DNA of 60,933 bases, from positions 1-60,933 of the IMG/VR virus record IMGVR_UViG_3300037114_000075, one strand, 5' to 3'. The stretch's first letter is position 1. Each line of letters starts with the position of its first letter. Positions 40,958 to 50,163 of the stretch are shown piece by piece. Both the position numbers and the translations under genes were made by a program. This DNA is from a virus. The notes below the pieces were generated by a model that saw only the letters and a list, made by a program, of their open reading frames with translations, did no database searches and was not told the DNA's origin.

Positions 40958-41668
40958 ATGACGACCACCACGGGCTACGGCCAGCAGTCACCTTATGACT
41001 CGACTTCCGAATTCTCGGTGGACTCGTTCATTGTGCGTCAGATGATGGCGCAACTCGACACGATGAAACCTTGCAAGGTGACTGCGGTTCATCCCGGAGC
41101 AGGTTCGCCGCCGATCGCCGGAACGGTCGATGTTCAGCTTCTCATCAGCCAAGTTGATGGCGCCGGCAACGTCGTCAAGCAGGGTGTCGTCTACGGCATC
41201 CCGTACACCCGGATTCAGGGCGGTCCGTGGTCGATCGTGTGCGATCCGGGTGTTGGCGATTTCGGCTGGCTCAGTTCGGCTGATCGGGACATTTCGGCGC
41301 TGAAAAGCGCCGTCGCGCAGGGGCAATCTCCGACCAACGTCAACCCAGGCTCGAATCGAAAATATCACGTCTCCGATGCGGTCTATGTCGGCGGCGCTTT
41401 CAACCCGACAGTCACGAAGGCTTGGATCTGGCTGAAGGCCGACGGCACCCTTCAGATTCAGGATGAACTAGGAAATGTGGTACAAAGCTCATCCGCAGGG
41501 TTCGTTTTCACGCCGGTCAGCGGGGGTGTATTCAAGGTGAACGGGGCAATCGAAGCAACGGGCGATGTAATCGCGGGTCTCGGTTCTGCTCAGGTCAGCC
41601 TTCTGACCCACTTGCAGATGGACGGCGGCGGCGTCGGCCTTTCCGGGCCTCCAGAACCTGGGACATGA
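40958..41668 (+). CDS. Baseplate spike, Gp138/gpV-like
   Basis: 236 residues (ATG 40958; a TTG just before is possible). An OB-fold-like N-domain (CKVTAVHPGAGSPPIAGTVD, GIPYTRIQGGPWSIVCDPGV, GDFGWLSSADRDISALKSAV) identifies the Gp138-type membrane-puncturing spike. The C-terminus TSLLTHLQMDGGGVGLSGPP-like motif (LLTHLQMDGGG, PPEPGT) resembles the metal-binding tip of gpV, although one usual His is replaced by Gln. Confidence 0.8.
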   Translation: MTTTTGYGQQSPYDSTSEFSVDSFIVRQMMAQLDTMKPCKVTAVHPGAGSPPIAGTVDVQLLISQVDGAGNVVKQGVVYGIPYTRIQGGPWSIVCDPGVGDFGWLSSADRDISALKSAVAQGQSPTNVNPGSNRKYHVSDAVYVGGAFNPTVTKAWIWLKADGTLQIQDELGNVVQSSSAGFVFTPVSGGVFKVNGAIEATGDVIAGLGSAQVSLLTHLQMDGGGVGLSGPPEPGT

Positions 41669-41671
41669 TGC

Positions 41672-42073
41672 ATGGACACGCTCATGCTCGACACCGCGCT
41701 GGACGAGAACGGTTTGCCGGTGTGGGATTTAATGGTGGACGCGAATGGCAACATCGCCGTCGCGACTGGCGCGCTCGCGCTCGCGCAAGATGCCGCCTCG
41801 GCGATCAAGACTTTCCTCGGGGAATGTTATTGGGATACGACGATCGGCGTTCCTTGGCTTCAGCAGATTCTCGGCCGGCCTGTCAGTCTCGCGCTTCTCA
41901 AGCAGCAACTTGTCGACGCCGCGCTGACCGTTCCTGGCGTCGCCTCGGCCGTCGTCTATATCTCGGGCTTCTCCAATCGATCCATTGCTGGGCAGGTGCA
42001 GGTCGTCTCGGCGACGACAGGACAGATCGGCGCCGCGAATTTCTCGGTGATTAATCCGCAGGGGACCGGCTGA
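41672..42073 (+). CDS. Baseplate wedge protein, gp25/gpW-like
   Basis: 133 residues. GNIAVATGALALAQDAASAI, KTFLGECYWDTTIGVPWLQQ and LGRPVSLALLKQQLVDAALT follow the gp25-like pattern (DxxGN...LAQ...F.GE..YD...G.P). Acts with gpJ in the wedge. Start of gpJ lies in its stop codon. Confidence 0.85.
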   Translation: MDTLMLDTALDENGLPVWDLMVDANGNIAVATGALALAQDAASAIKTFLGECYWDTTIGVPWLQQILGRPVSLALLKQQLVDAALTVPGVASAVVYISGFSNRSIAGQVQVVSATTGQIGAANFSVINPQGTG

Positions 42074-43947
42074 TGCCCGCAACGAATGTTCCGCCGATCA
42101 TTTGGGGCTTGAATGGTCCGCAGGTTCCGTCCGGCCCTGCGATCCTCTCCGGCGTGCAGGCCGACATCACTGCGTCGTTCGGTACGGCGCTCAATTTCAA
42201 CCTCAATACGCCGCAGGGGCAGCTTTCCTCGAGCTGGGCGGCCGACATCAGCAATGCCTACCAGCTCGTTTCGTATTACGCATTCCAAACCGATCCGGCT
42301 TATGCGCAAGGCCGCATGCAGGACGGCATCGCCGCCATTTACCAGATCACGCGCATCGCTGCGATCCCGACAACGATTCAGGTATCATGCCTCGGCTCTG
42401 CCGCTCCACTGCCGGCGGGGCCGACAAACTTCGCGACCGTTGTCGATCAAACCGGCAACATCTATCAAGCCACTTCGGCGGGCACTCTCCCGGTCGGCGG
42501 GGGCACAATCACGCTGTCCTTCGCCTGCCTGACACCGGGGCCTATTCCGATTCCGAGCGCTCTGACGATCTCGCCGGCGATCCCAGGATGGGATACCGCG
42601 ACGGTCGTCGGCGGCAGCGTCGGCCAAAACACGGAAACATCTCAGCAGTTAGAGCTTCGACGCTCCAATTCCGTTTCGGGCAACGCCCAAAATCTCAACG
42701 ACGCCATTCTCGGACTGATCCTCGGCGTCCCCGGCGTTCTGGATGCCTATGTCGTCGACAATCCGACATCCGGGCCGGTGACGATCGGCGGCGTGGTGAT
42801 CCCGGCCAACACGATCTTTATCGCTGTCACCGGCGGCGCGGCGGCCGCCGTCGCTCAAGCGATTTGGTCGAAGAAGCCACCGGGCATTCCTCTTTACGCC
42901 GGGAACAACAGCCAGACCGTTGTAGATCCAAATCCGCGCTACGTTTCGAATCCGCCTCAATATACGATCACATGGCAAACACCGGCCACGATCCAGGCTT
43001 ATTTCGCGGTGGTCATCGCCAACAGTTCGCTCGTTCCGACAAACGCGACGACGCTCATTCAGCAGGCGATCATCACCGCCTTTCAAGGCGGCGTAGCGAT
43101 CTTTACCGGTTCGATATCCGGCACAACGCTGAATGTCAGCGCAGTTGAGCAAGGCGCGCTGGCCGTCGGGCTTCTTCTCAACGGGCCACGCGTCTCTCAA
43201 AGCACCGTCATCACGGCGCTTGGAACAGGCCAAGGCGGCATCGGCACTTATATCGTGTCCCAATCCCAGATCGTAGCTTCGACGGCGATCTCGGCCTCTC
43301 CGCAAACCAACACGCCGGTTCCCCCGCCGGCGCGCATCGGCTCGACGATATATGCAAACCAATATGGTGCTCTGATCGGCGCTCTCGGATCATGGGCGGC
43401 GGTGAAAAGCCTGCTGGTCGGGTTGAGTTCATTACCGACGGCCTATTTCGTCGGATACATCTCCGGCAACACGCTGACGGTTTTGGTCGCTTCGTCCGGA
43501 ACTATTGCGGTCAATCAGTTCTTGAACGGTCTCGATTCTGCCGCGTCGATTCCAGTTGGCACGATCATCGCGGCGTTGGGGAGCGGGTCTGGCGGGACCG
43601 GAACTTACACGCTCAACAATAGCCTTACACTCGCCGGGGCGACATTCACCGGAACTCGGAACACCGCTGATCAGATCACGGCCAGCGCGGTGACCGGAAT
43701 CATCAATATCGGCGATGTCATAGTCGGCACTGGAATTTCGGCCGGCGTCACCATCACGGGGCAGATCAGCGGCACAACCGGCGGCGCGGGAGTTTATTCG
43801 ACCAGCGCGGATACGTCCGCTTCGAGCGCGTCAGTTACCTGCGGAGCGGCCATAACTGCGGCGGCGGCCAATCAGAATTATGTGGCGCTGGGCATCAACC
43901 AGGAACCGAACATTACAGCGGCGAGCATTTTGGTGAGCTTCGCATGA
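42073..43947 (+). CDS. Baseplate J-like protein with three inserted modules
   Basis: 624 residues. gpJ core: AYQLVSYYAFQTDPAYAQGR, TNFATVVDQTGNIYQATSAG, ETSQQLELRRSNSVSGNAQN and LGVPGVLDAYVVDNPTSG. After residue 340 three accessory modules appear (FTGSISGTTLNVSAVEQGAL; FVGYISGNTLTVLVASSGTI; QITASAVTGIINIGDVIVGT). They are separated by the native segment RIGSTIYANQYGALIGALGS and followed by the native end VALGINQEPNITAASILVSF. Baseplate-J genes of other phages carry such modules too. Confidence 0.88.
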   Translation: MPATNVPPIIWGLNGPQVPSGPAILSGVQADITASFGTALNFNLNTPQGQLSSSWAADISNAYQLVSYYAFQTDPAYAQGRMQDGIAAIYQITRIAAIPTTIQVSCLGSAAPLPAGPTNFATVVDQTGNIYQATSAGTLPVGGGTITLSFACLTPGPIPIPSALTISPAIPGWDTATVVGGSVGQNTETSQQLELRRSNSVSGNAQNLNDAILGLILGVPGVLDAYVVDNPTSGPVTIGGVVIPANTIFIAVTGGAAAAVAQAIWSKKPPGIPLYAGNNSQTVVDPNPRYVSNPPQYTITWQTPATIQAYFAVVIANSSLVPTNATTLIQQAIITAFQGGVAIFTGSISGTTLNVSAVEQGALAVGLLLNGPRVSQSTVITALGTGQGGIGTYIVSQSQIVASTAISASPQTNTPVPPPARIGSTIYANQYGALIGALGSWAAVKSLLVGLSSLPTAYFVGYISGNTLTVLVASSGTIAVNQFLNGLDSAASIPVGTIIAALGSGSGGTGTYTLNNSLTLAGATFTGTRNTADQITASAVTGIINIGDVIVGTGISAGVTITGQISGTTGGAGVYSTSADTSASSASVTCGAAITAAAANQNYVALGINQEPNITAASILVSFA

Positions 43948-44612
43948 GCTTGTCCGGCCCTCCATATCCATTCGCTCCCATTGCCGGCAGCAATGCGATC
44001 GGGTCTTTCCAGATCGGCGTCAGCCCGATCGGGACGATCTCGGCCTTTGACCCATGGCAGACCGTCATTAGCCAATATGCAAATTCACCAATCCTCGACA
44101 TGCTGATCACCTGCTTCAACGCGGCGATCGACCTCACAGAGAATATGGACAATTTCTATGATTATATTTGGAACGTGGCTACGGCGGTCGGCTACGGACT
44201 CGATGTCTGGGGGCGGATCGTCGGCATGTCGAGGACGATCGAGGTTCCGGCGGGCTCTTATCTTGGTTTTGAGGAAGCTGATTCGTGGGTCGGCTTCGGG
44301 CAAGGCACTCTTTATTCCGGTCAAGGTCAATCCGGGACCGCGGTTTCTCTCTCCGATCCGGCTTATCGTCTCCTGATCCTCGCGAAGGCGGCGACGAATA
44401 TCTGGGACGGTTCTATCCCTCAGCTCAACCAGATTCTCCTCAGTCTTTTCCAAGGTCTCGGAAACTGCTATGTTAGGGACAACGGCAACTTGACGATGAC
44501 CTATGTTTTCGACTTCGCGCTGACGCCGGTTCAGTTGGCGATCGTTGAAGCCGGAATTCTTCCTCGGCCAGCGGGCGTCGCGACCTCTATCGTTCAAGGA
44601 GTGATCCCATGA
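43944..44612 (+). CDS. Tail protein, DUF2612 family
   Basis: 222 residues. ISQYANSPILDMLITCFNAA, FYDYIWNVATAVGYGLDVWG, RIVGMSRTIEV and LYSGQGQSGTAVSLSDPAYR fit DUF2612, the counterpart of gpI that links baseplate to fibres. Starts and ends in 4-base overlaps with its neighbours. Confidence 0.88.
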   Translation: MSLSGPPYPFAPIAGSNAIGSFQIGVSPIGTISAFDPWQTVISQYANSPILDMLITCFNAAIDLTENMDNFYDYIWNVATAVGYGLDVWGRIVGMSRTIEVPAGSYLGFEEADSWVGFGQGTLYSGQGQSGTAVSLSDPAYRLLILAKAATNIWDGSIPQLNQILLSLFQGLGNCYVRDNGNLTMTYVFDFALTPVQLAIVEAGILPRPAGVATSIVQGVIP

Positions 44613-46021
44613 TCAGCGTCATTCGTCGGATTGTAACGCTGGCCGCTTTCTTCTTGGCGACGGCCGCGCACGCAATGACGGCATCGTCGATCCCGACGAA
44701 AGTTCCGACATATTGGGGAACAGGCGCTCAGGTCGGATACATCACATGCCCGATACCGATTCCGTCGCAGATAAGCATCGCTGCTGGCCGCGCGTCTTGG
44801 ACCGACGGATTTCCACCGCTGGTTTTTACGCCGGTCGGTGCCGGGGGGGTGCCGTTTTTCGGTCAAGATCTAAATGGTGTCCTCTGCCAGCTCTCGCAAT
44901 GGACGCGCTGGTATGATGCTGGCGCGCCGATCCCCTATGATTCCGCGTTCCAGTCGGCAGTCGGCGGATATCCTGTGGACGCGATCATCGCCAGTGCGGC
45001 GACGCCCGGTAATTTCTGGATCAACATCGTCGACAACAACACGACCGATCCGGACACGGGCGGTGCTGGATGGAAGCCATGGCCGGCAAGCGGCACGGGC
45101 GTCGGGAATGTTGTCGGGGCCAGCGCATCGGCGGTTGGAAATATCCCCAGCTTCAGCAACACGTCGACGACGGGGATTGTCGATAGCGGCGTTGCGGCTG
45201 CAAGTCTGCAAGCGCTGCTCACCGTCCATGATGAGTTCTACGTCAGTCCTACAGGAACCGACGCGGGGAACTGTACCAACTCGGGCGCGCCATGCCTTAC
45301 CCTCACCTACGCCGCGCAACAGGCGCTGAATTCGAATGCCGGAAATAATGTCCAGATCATCAACATGGCTGCAGGGGATTGGAACGAGACGGTCGATATA
45401 CAGGGCACATCTCCATTCAGCGCCAACACGAATCATAACGATCAACTTCTTTTCGATGGAGATGGATCGGGGAACACGACCTGGAACGGCAGCGGCTCGA
45501 ACTGCGGCACTCTCATTGCCAATGCCGGGGCCAATGTCGGGATTGAAAATCTTACGATTGAAGCAGAGCAGAATGCCTGCTCCAGTTCGCTCTATGCCCA
45601 ACTCACGGGGATCATCCAGGTCTATGGAGGCGTGGTTTTTGGGGCGGCCAATGTGTCCCATATCCACGTCGAAGGCGAAGGTTCGCAGGTTCAGATCTGG
45701 AACAGCTACACCGTCGCAAGCGGCTCTTACACTCTCCAATCTCACATGGCGGCGGTCAGCGGCGGATTGATCGAGATCAATCCGACTTCTGTGGCCGTTG
45801 CGTTCGGGTCCCCATCCCCGACGTATAGCATCGGGGTCTTCTTCGCGCAGGTCAACGGAGTTATTTATCTAGGACAACCGGGGAGTTTCGCGGGCGCTAC
45901 TCCAACTGGACCAAAATACTCCGCCTCGACGAATGCAACGGTTTTCACCGACGGCTATGGATGCTCGAATCTTCCTGGAACCGTCGCCGGGGCAACGGCG
46001 ACCAACGGGATCTGTCAATGA
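44609..46021 (+). CDS. Receptor-binding tail spike/fibre 1 with signal peptide
   Basis: 470 residues. Residues 1-22 are a Sec signal: MISVIRRIVTLAAFFLATAA then HA, with cleavage before MTASS. A known fibre N-domain follows (AGRASWTDGFPPLVFTPVGA, GGVPFFGQDLNGVLCQLSQW, DNNTTDPDTGGAGWKPW). Residues 215-400 look like a right-handed beta-helix of the pectin-lyase kind (EFYVSPTGTDAGNCTNSGAP, QLLFDGDGSGNTTWNGSGSN, GTLIANAGANVGIENLTIEA). Probably binds or degrades a surface polysaccharide. Confidence 0.8.
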   Translation: MISVIRRIVTLAAFFLATAAHAMTASSIPTKVPTYWGTGAQVGYITCPIPIPSQISIAAGRASWTDGFPPLVFTPVGAGGVPFFGQDLNGVLCQLSQWTRWYDAGAPIPYDSAFQSAVGGYPVDAIIASAATPGNFWINIVDNNTTDPDTGGAGWKPWPASGTGVGNVVGASASAVGNIPSFSNTSTTGIVDSGVAAASLQALLTVHDEFYVSPTGTDAGNCTNSGAPCLTLTYAAQQALNSNAGNNVQIINMAAGDWNETVDIQGTSPFSANTNHNDQLLFDGDGSGNTTWNGSGSNCGTLIANAGANVGIENLTIEAEQNACSSSLYAQLTGIIQVYGGVVFGAANVSHIHVEGEGSQVQIWNSYTVASGSYTLQSHMAAVSGGLIEINPTSVAVAFGSPSPTYSIGVFFAQVNGVIYLGQPGSFAGATPTGPKYSASTNATVFTDGYGCSNLPGTVAGATATNGICQ

Positions 46022-49000
46022 CCAAGGCATTCCTCAGAGCTTTTCGCACGATATGTGTCGGGGCAATGTTGCTTCTGCCGGCTTTGGCTCACGCTCAATC
46101 GGCTTGCTCGTATATCGCCTATGGCGCGGTGCTGACGGCGGCGCAGTGGAATTCCTGCTTTACGGCGAAGCAGGATTATCTCGGCTTCACTCCGCTCAAT
46201 CCGGCCAATTTGATTGGCGTCGCGCCGATCACTGCGACGTCATCTGGCGGAGATCTTTACATCGGGCTGAATTACGGCGGCGGCCTCGGCCTAGTCGGCA
46301 GCGCGCTCAACCTGCTGCCGGCACAGGCCGGCACGCTTGGCGGCATCTTATCGGTCACCAATCCGCCATCGCAATTCTCGACCGGGCCGAACATCGAGGC
46401 GGCGTCCGGTATTCCCATCGGCTGGCCTACCGGCGGGAATTATGCGCCGTACACGAGCTTTAATGTTCAACCCGGGTTCAATCAATTCCTCACCGGGGTC
46501 AACACTTCCGGCCGGCCAATCTCGCGCGGGATTACAACCCTCGCGCCGTCGGTGCTCGGGACGATCACCCCTGGGATGCCCTACGGCGATATGCCGTGCT
46601 GCATGTGGTTTCCCCATTACATCGGCGTCGTGGGTGATGATCTGAACGGCGGCGATCCGACACTTTCGCTCACCAGTCAGCTCATTTCGCAATCTAAAAA
46701 CACGCGCAATTGGTTCATATATAACAATCAAGGTACGCTTCTATTTGCCACTAACGCCGATGCGTTCGAGAGCCCATACGGGAACGATACTGTTGCTGGC
46801 TATACAGCACTTTCTTTTCCCCGAACGAGCCTGTTCCCGCTTTATGCGTCTTTCGGCGAGCCTCTGATTGTATCTTCGGTCCCGGCAAATGGCTGGTTTC
46901 TTTTTGACGCGCTGCCAAATAACGGCGATGTCGCCGGTGTGAACGGGACCAATGTCACCTTCACAAGCGGAACCCCGACCGGCAACGAAGTCGCGATCTC
47001 CCAAGGAACGGCTCAATTCACCGGCAGCATTTCCTTGGCTTCCACTACGTTTCAGGCGACGATCTCCAGAAGCTTGATGATCTTGACTGGGCCTTGCGTC
47101 GGAGGCCCGATAATCAATCGTGCCGTCATAGCTGGCACGGGCATCGTGGCTGGGCCGCACACGCCCGCGCCGAACATGGGGCTCACCGCGAGCCCGGTGG
47201 TCAACGGCCTCGTTTCGGGCACGGCATGCGAGCCCGGCGCCACCTATGCGATTTCCGAGAACGAGACCGTAGCGACGCCGGAAACGGTCACGCAAACCTA
47301 CGGCGTGCTGAACGTCCCGACAAATCCGGGGACGATCAATGTCGGGGATATTCTAACCGATCAATCCGCCGACATTCCGCTGCTCACCACGATCATGGCG
47401 CAGGAGGATGCGAACGATTACTACGTCAACAATTCGACGCCGGTTTCCAGCGAGGCGATGTACTCCAACGCCGTGCAACTGACGCTCGCGAACCTCGACA
47501 TATTTCTGCAAGGCTCGGCCGACACGAACATCGACAAGGGCGTCTACAACAAGGACGGCGCCGATGAAGAAATTATAAAGTATTACAAAACCGGCACGCT
47601 TGGAAATGCTTTTACGCTTTCCACCACCAGTTCCAATATCACTCCATCTGGCGCGACGCTCGCCGGGGGAGGCGCCCAAGGGAACATATTCCAAGGAGAC
47701 ATGAGCCTCCAGACCTACCAAGACGGGACGGGGGGTGTGTTCAGCGCACCCCAAGTGGACGCAACAGCTGGCTCAACCCTTTACGGGGCAACAATCGGCG
47801 CGGCTGGTTTGGTGGCGACTACAGCTATTTCATACTTCGGCGATACCAGGATTCAGAACATCGGCACGGACTACCCGCATATAAACTTTCTTAATCTCAA
47901 CGCGACGGCTGGCGACCAATACGGAAACGAGCAACTTGATTTAAGCGGCACCCTTCACATAGCAGCCGGGGCCTATGGAAGCTCATCGGACTGGCTGACC
48001 ATGACGCAGACGACGGGCGTAGCGACGCAGATCAACGCGCTCGTGCCGACGATCATAAATCTGACCGGCGCGGCTCTGTCGGCTAAGCAAACCGGAACGG
48101 CGCTTCAGATCGCTGGGGCAAACGGCGTCACGACGCGCGTCGAGTTGGATGGATTCGGGACCGGGGCCACGGCTGGCGCGCCACGCTATACCTGCGTTCG
48201 GGGTGATGGCACAGGCGCGTCACCTACGGCAGTGCAGTCTGGCGACGAGATCTGTTCGCTCAATACATTTGCATATTACGGTGCCGGAACCTCCGCCGGA
48301 CCTGCGGCTGCGTTTCGCACATATGCTGCGCAGAACTGGGGCACTGGGGCTTACGGAACCTACTCAGATATTGCCACGACGCCGATTGGCAGCACCACAC
48401 TCACGTCGGTAATCCGGTTTGAGAATGACGGCGGAATCGATTGCACGGGCGTCACCGGCGGCGACAAAGGGCCGGGCTCGATCAATTGCGACGCGATTTA
48501 TGTCAACGGCGTCCCGGTCATCACGTCCGCGCCATACCTGCCGCTTGCCGGCGGCACGATGGCCGGCCCGATCGCCATGGCCGGCTACAACATCACGGGC
48601 ATAGGGGCGCTGTCGCTCTCGGGACAAATCACCTCCACCGAAACAACCGGCACGGCCCCGTTCGTCGTCGCCTCGACCACGCAAGTCGCCAATCTCAATG
48701 CGTCGCAATTGATCGGCGCGAATTGGGCATCGCCCGGCGCAATCGGGGGCACCACACCGGCTGCTGGTGCGTTTACCACGCTCGCGGCCAACGAGCTGAA
48801 TTTGCCGACCACATCATCCTCGACGGTGGGTGTGCTCAATATCAACGGGGCACCCTTCATTCAAGCCTACGGAACGAACAATGCGTTCTTCGGCGGATCT
48901 GGCAATTTCACGCTAACGGGAGTCGCGAATACCGGGATCGGTAATGGCGCCTCGCCCGGGCTCACGAGCGGTAGCAACAATGTTGCAGTTGGAAAGAATG

Positions 49001-50082
49001 CGCTGCTCTCGGACACAATCGGCGGCGACAACATGGCGCTGGGCTACGGCGCTTTGGATAACAATGTCTCAGGAAACTACAATGTAGCGGAAGGCTACAG
49101 CGCGGAAGTCTCTGCAACCGGCAGCGAAGACACTGGCATAGGTGGTCAGATTTTCCCGAATCTCACTGGGGGTTCGTTCAATACCGCCATCGGCTACGAT
49201 GCCGGCCAAGGCATCACGAGCGGCAACGATGACACGATCATCGGCGCGGCGATCAATCTCGGCGGCAACTATTCCAGCATAATCGCGATCGGCACCGGTG
49301 ACGGAACGGTACGAGCCGATTTCGGCTTTACCAATTCCGGCAAATGGACGCTGACCGGCGGCCTTGTCGTCCCGGCTCTGACGACGGCGGGCCTCGCCAC
49401 GGTGACCTCGGCCGGCCTGTTCGGCAGCGAGGCCAGCGCGACCGTTCCGCAAGGCGGTACCGGCCTCGCAACGCTCACCGCAAACACGATCTACAAGGGC
49501 AACGGCACCAGCGCGCTGGCGGTTTCGTCGATCACCGATAACGGGACGGTTGTGGCCACGGCGGAGAACGTCACCTTCTCCGGGTTGGCGACAAGCGGGA
49601 CAATAGCCGGGGCGCTCTGCGCCACCTCAGGAGGATCGGTCCTTTACGAAACTGGCGGCTGCGGGCTTGGCACTGGATTCACAACAGCTGGGACAGGGTT
49701 GGCGGCGGCCGGGGCCACGATCAATTCCAACGGGGTTGCGTTCGTTTCGTTCCAGCCGGGCTTGATGACCGCCGTCTCGGGGAATATCGCCGGGTTCCAT
49801 AAGTTCTCGAAAGCCTCCACCGTCGATAATATCGAAGGCTCTGCGCAGCAATTCAGTTGCACCGTCAATCCGACGATCACTATGTATGAGTGCGGCACCA
49901 GCGCTACGTGCACAAGTCCTACGACCATCGGCTCAGCCACCTTGACGGCGACTTCGACAAGGACTGACGGAACGATATCAAGCGCTTCCATCGCGGCAGG
50001 CGATTCGATCGCCTTCGCAATCACCGCTGGAACTTGCGTCACGCTCGATGCGAGCTTAACCGCGCAAGTCCATTCGAACTAG
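46018..50082 (+). CDS. Long tail fibre 2 with signal peptide
   Basis: 1354 residues from ATG 46018 (overlaps the previous TGA). Sec-like signal: MTKAFLRAFRTICVGAMLLL then PALAHA before QSACSY. Fibre N-domain next (YGAVLTAAQWNSCFTAKQDY). Two degenerate accessory modules lie near residues 333-480. A beta-structured shaft follows. Head repeats in the YadA style (SGSNNVAVGKNALLSD; GSFNTAIGYDAGQGIT) are near residues 980-1080. The C-terminal domain ends IAAGDSIAFAITAGTCVTLD. Main receptor-binding fibre. Confidence 0.85.
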   Translation: MTKAFLRAFRTICVGAMLLLPALAHAQSACSYIAYGAVLTAAQWNSCFTAKQDYLGFTPLNPANLIGVAPITATSSGGDLYIGLNYGGGLGLVGSALNLLPAQAGTLGGILSVTNPPSQFSTGPNIEAASGIPIGWPTGGNYAPYTSFNVQPGFNQFLTGVNTSGRPISRGITTLAPSVLGTITPGMPYGDMPCCMWFPHYIGVVGDDLNGGDPTLSLTSQLISQSKNTRNWFIYNNQGTLLFATNADAFESPYGNDTVAGYTALSFPRTSLFPLYASFGEPLIVSSVPANGWFLFDALPNNGDVAGVNGTNVTFTSGTPTGNEVAISQGTAQFTGSISLASTTFQATISRSLMILTGPCVGGPIINRAVIAGTGIVAGPHTPAPNMGLTASPVVNGLVSGTACEPGATYAISENETVATPETVTQTYGVLNVPTNPGTINVGDILTDQSADIPLLTTIMAQEDANDYYVNNSTPVSSEAMYSNAVQLTLANLDIFLQGSADTNIDKGVYNKDGADEEIIKYYKTGTLGNAFTLSTTSSNITPSGATLAGGGAQGNIFQGDMSLQTYQDGTGGVFSAPQVDATAGSTLYGATIGAAGLVATTAISYFGDTRIQNIGTDYPHINFLNLNATAGDQYGNEQLDLSGTLHIAAGAYGSSSDWLTMTQTTGVATQINALVPTIINLTGAALSAKQTGTALQIAGANGVTTRVELDGFGTGATAGAPRYTCVRGDGTGASPTAVQSGDEICSLNTFAYYGAGTSAGPAAAFRTYAAQNWGTGAYGTYSDIATTPIGSTTLTSVIRFENDGGIDCTGVTGGDKGPGSINCDAIYVNGVPVITSAPYLPLAGGTMAGPIAMAGYNITGIGALSLSGQITSTETTGTAPFVVASTTQVANLNASQLIGANWASPGAIGGTTPAAGAFTTLAANELNLPTTSSSTVGVLNINGAPFIQAYGTNNAFFGGSGNFTLTGVANTGIGNGASPGLTSGSNNVAVGKNALLSDTIGGDNMALGYGALDNNVSGNYNVAEGYSAEVSATGSEDTGIGGQIFPNLTGGSFNTAIGYDAGQGITSGNDDTIIGAAINLGGNYSSIIAIGTGDGTVRADFGFTNSGKWTLTGGLVVPALTTAGLATVTSAGLFGSEASATVPQGGTGLATLTANTIYKGNGTSALAVSSITDNGTVVATAENVTFSGLATSGTIAGALCATSGGSVLYETGGCGLGTGFTTAGTGLAAAGATINSNGVAFVSFQPGLMTAVSGNIAGFHKFSKASTVDNIEGSAQQFSCTVNPTITMYECGTSATCTSPTTIGSATLTATSTRTDGTISSASIAAGDSIAFAITAGTCVTLDASLTAQVHSN

Positions 50083-50102
50083 CCGGCACAGGGGGCTTTA
50101 CA

Positions 50103-50147
50103 ATTGCGGTTAGAACGCATATAGACGCATTGCGTTTCAACCGCAAT
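50103..50147 (+). terminator. Large hairpin after the fibre gene
   Basis: Arms of 17 bases (50103-50119 and 50131-50147) match at 15 positions around an 11-base loop. The outer ATTGCGGTT/AACCGCAAT and inner AACGCA/TGCGTT pair perfectly. It lies 21 bases after the fibre stop and directly before the GAAGGAAA ribosome site of 50164. No T-run follows, so it may end transcription with Rho, protect the mRNA, or regulate the next gene. Confidence 0.5.
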
Positions 50148-50163
50148 GAAGGAAATCGTCCAT

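Noticed and set aside
46018-50082. Diversity-generating retroelement acting on the fibre
   Set aside because: No reverse transcriptase gene and no template-like repeat of the fibre end were seen.
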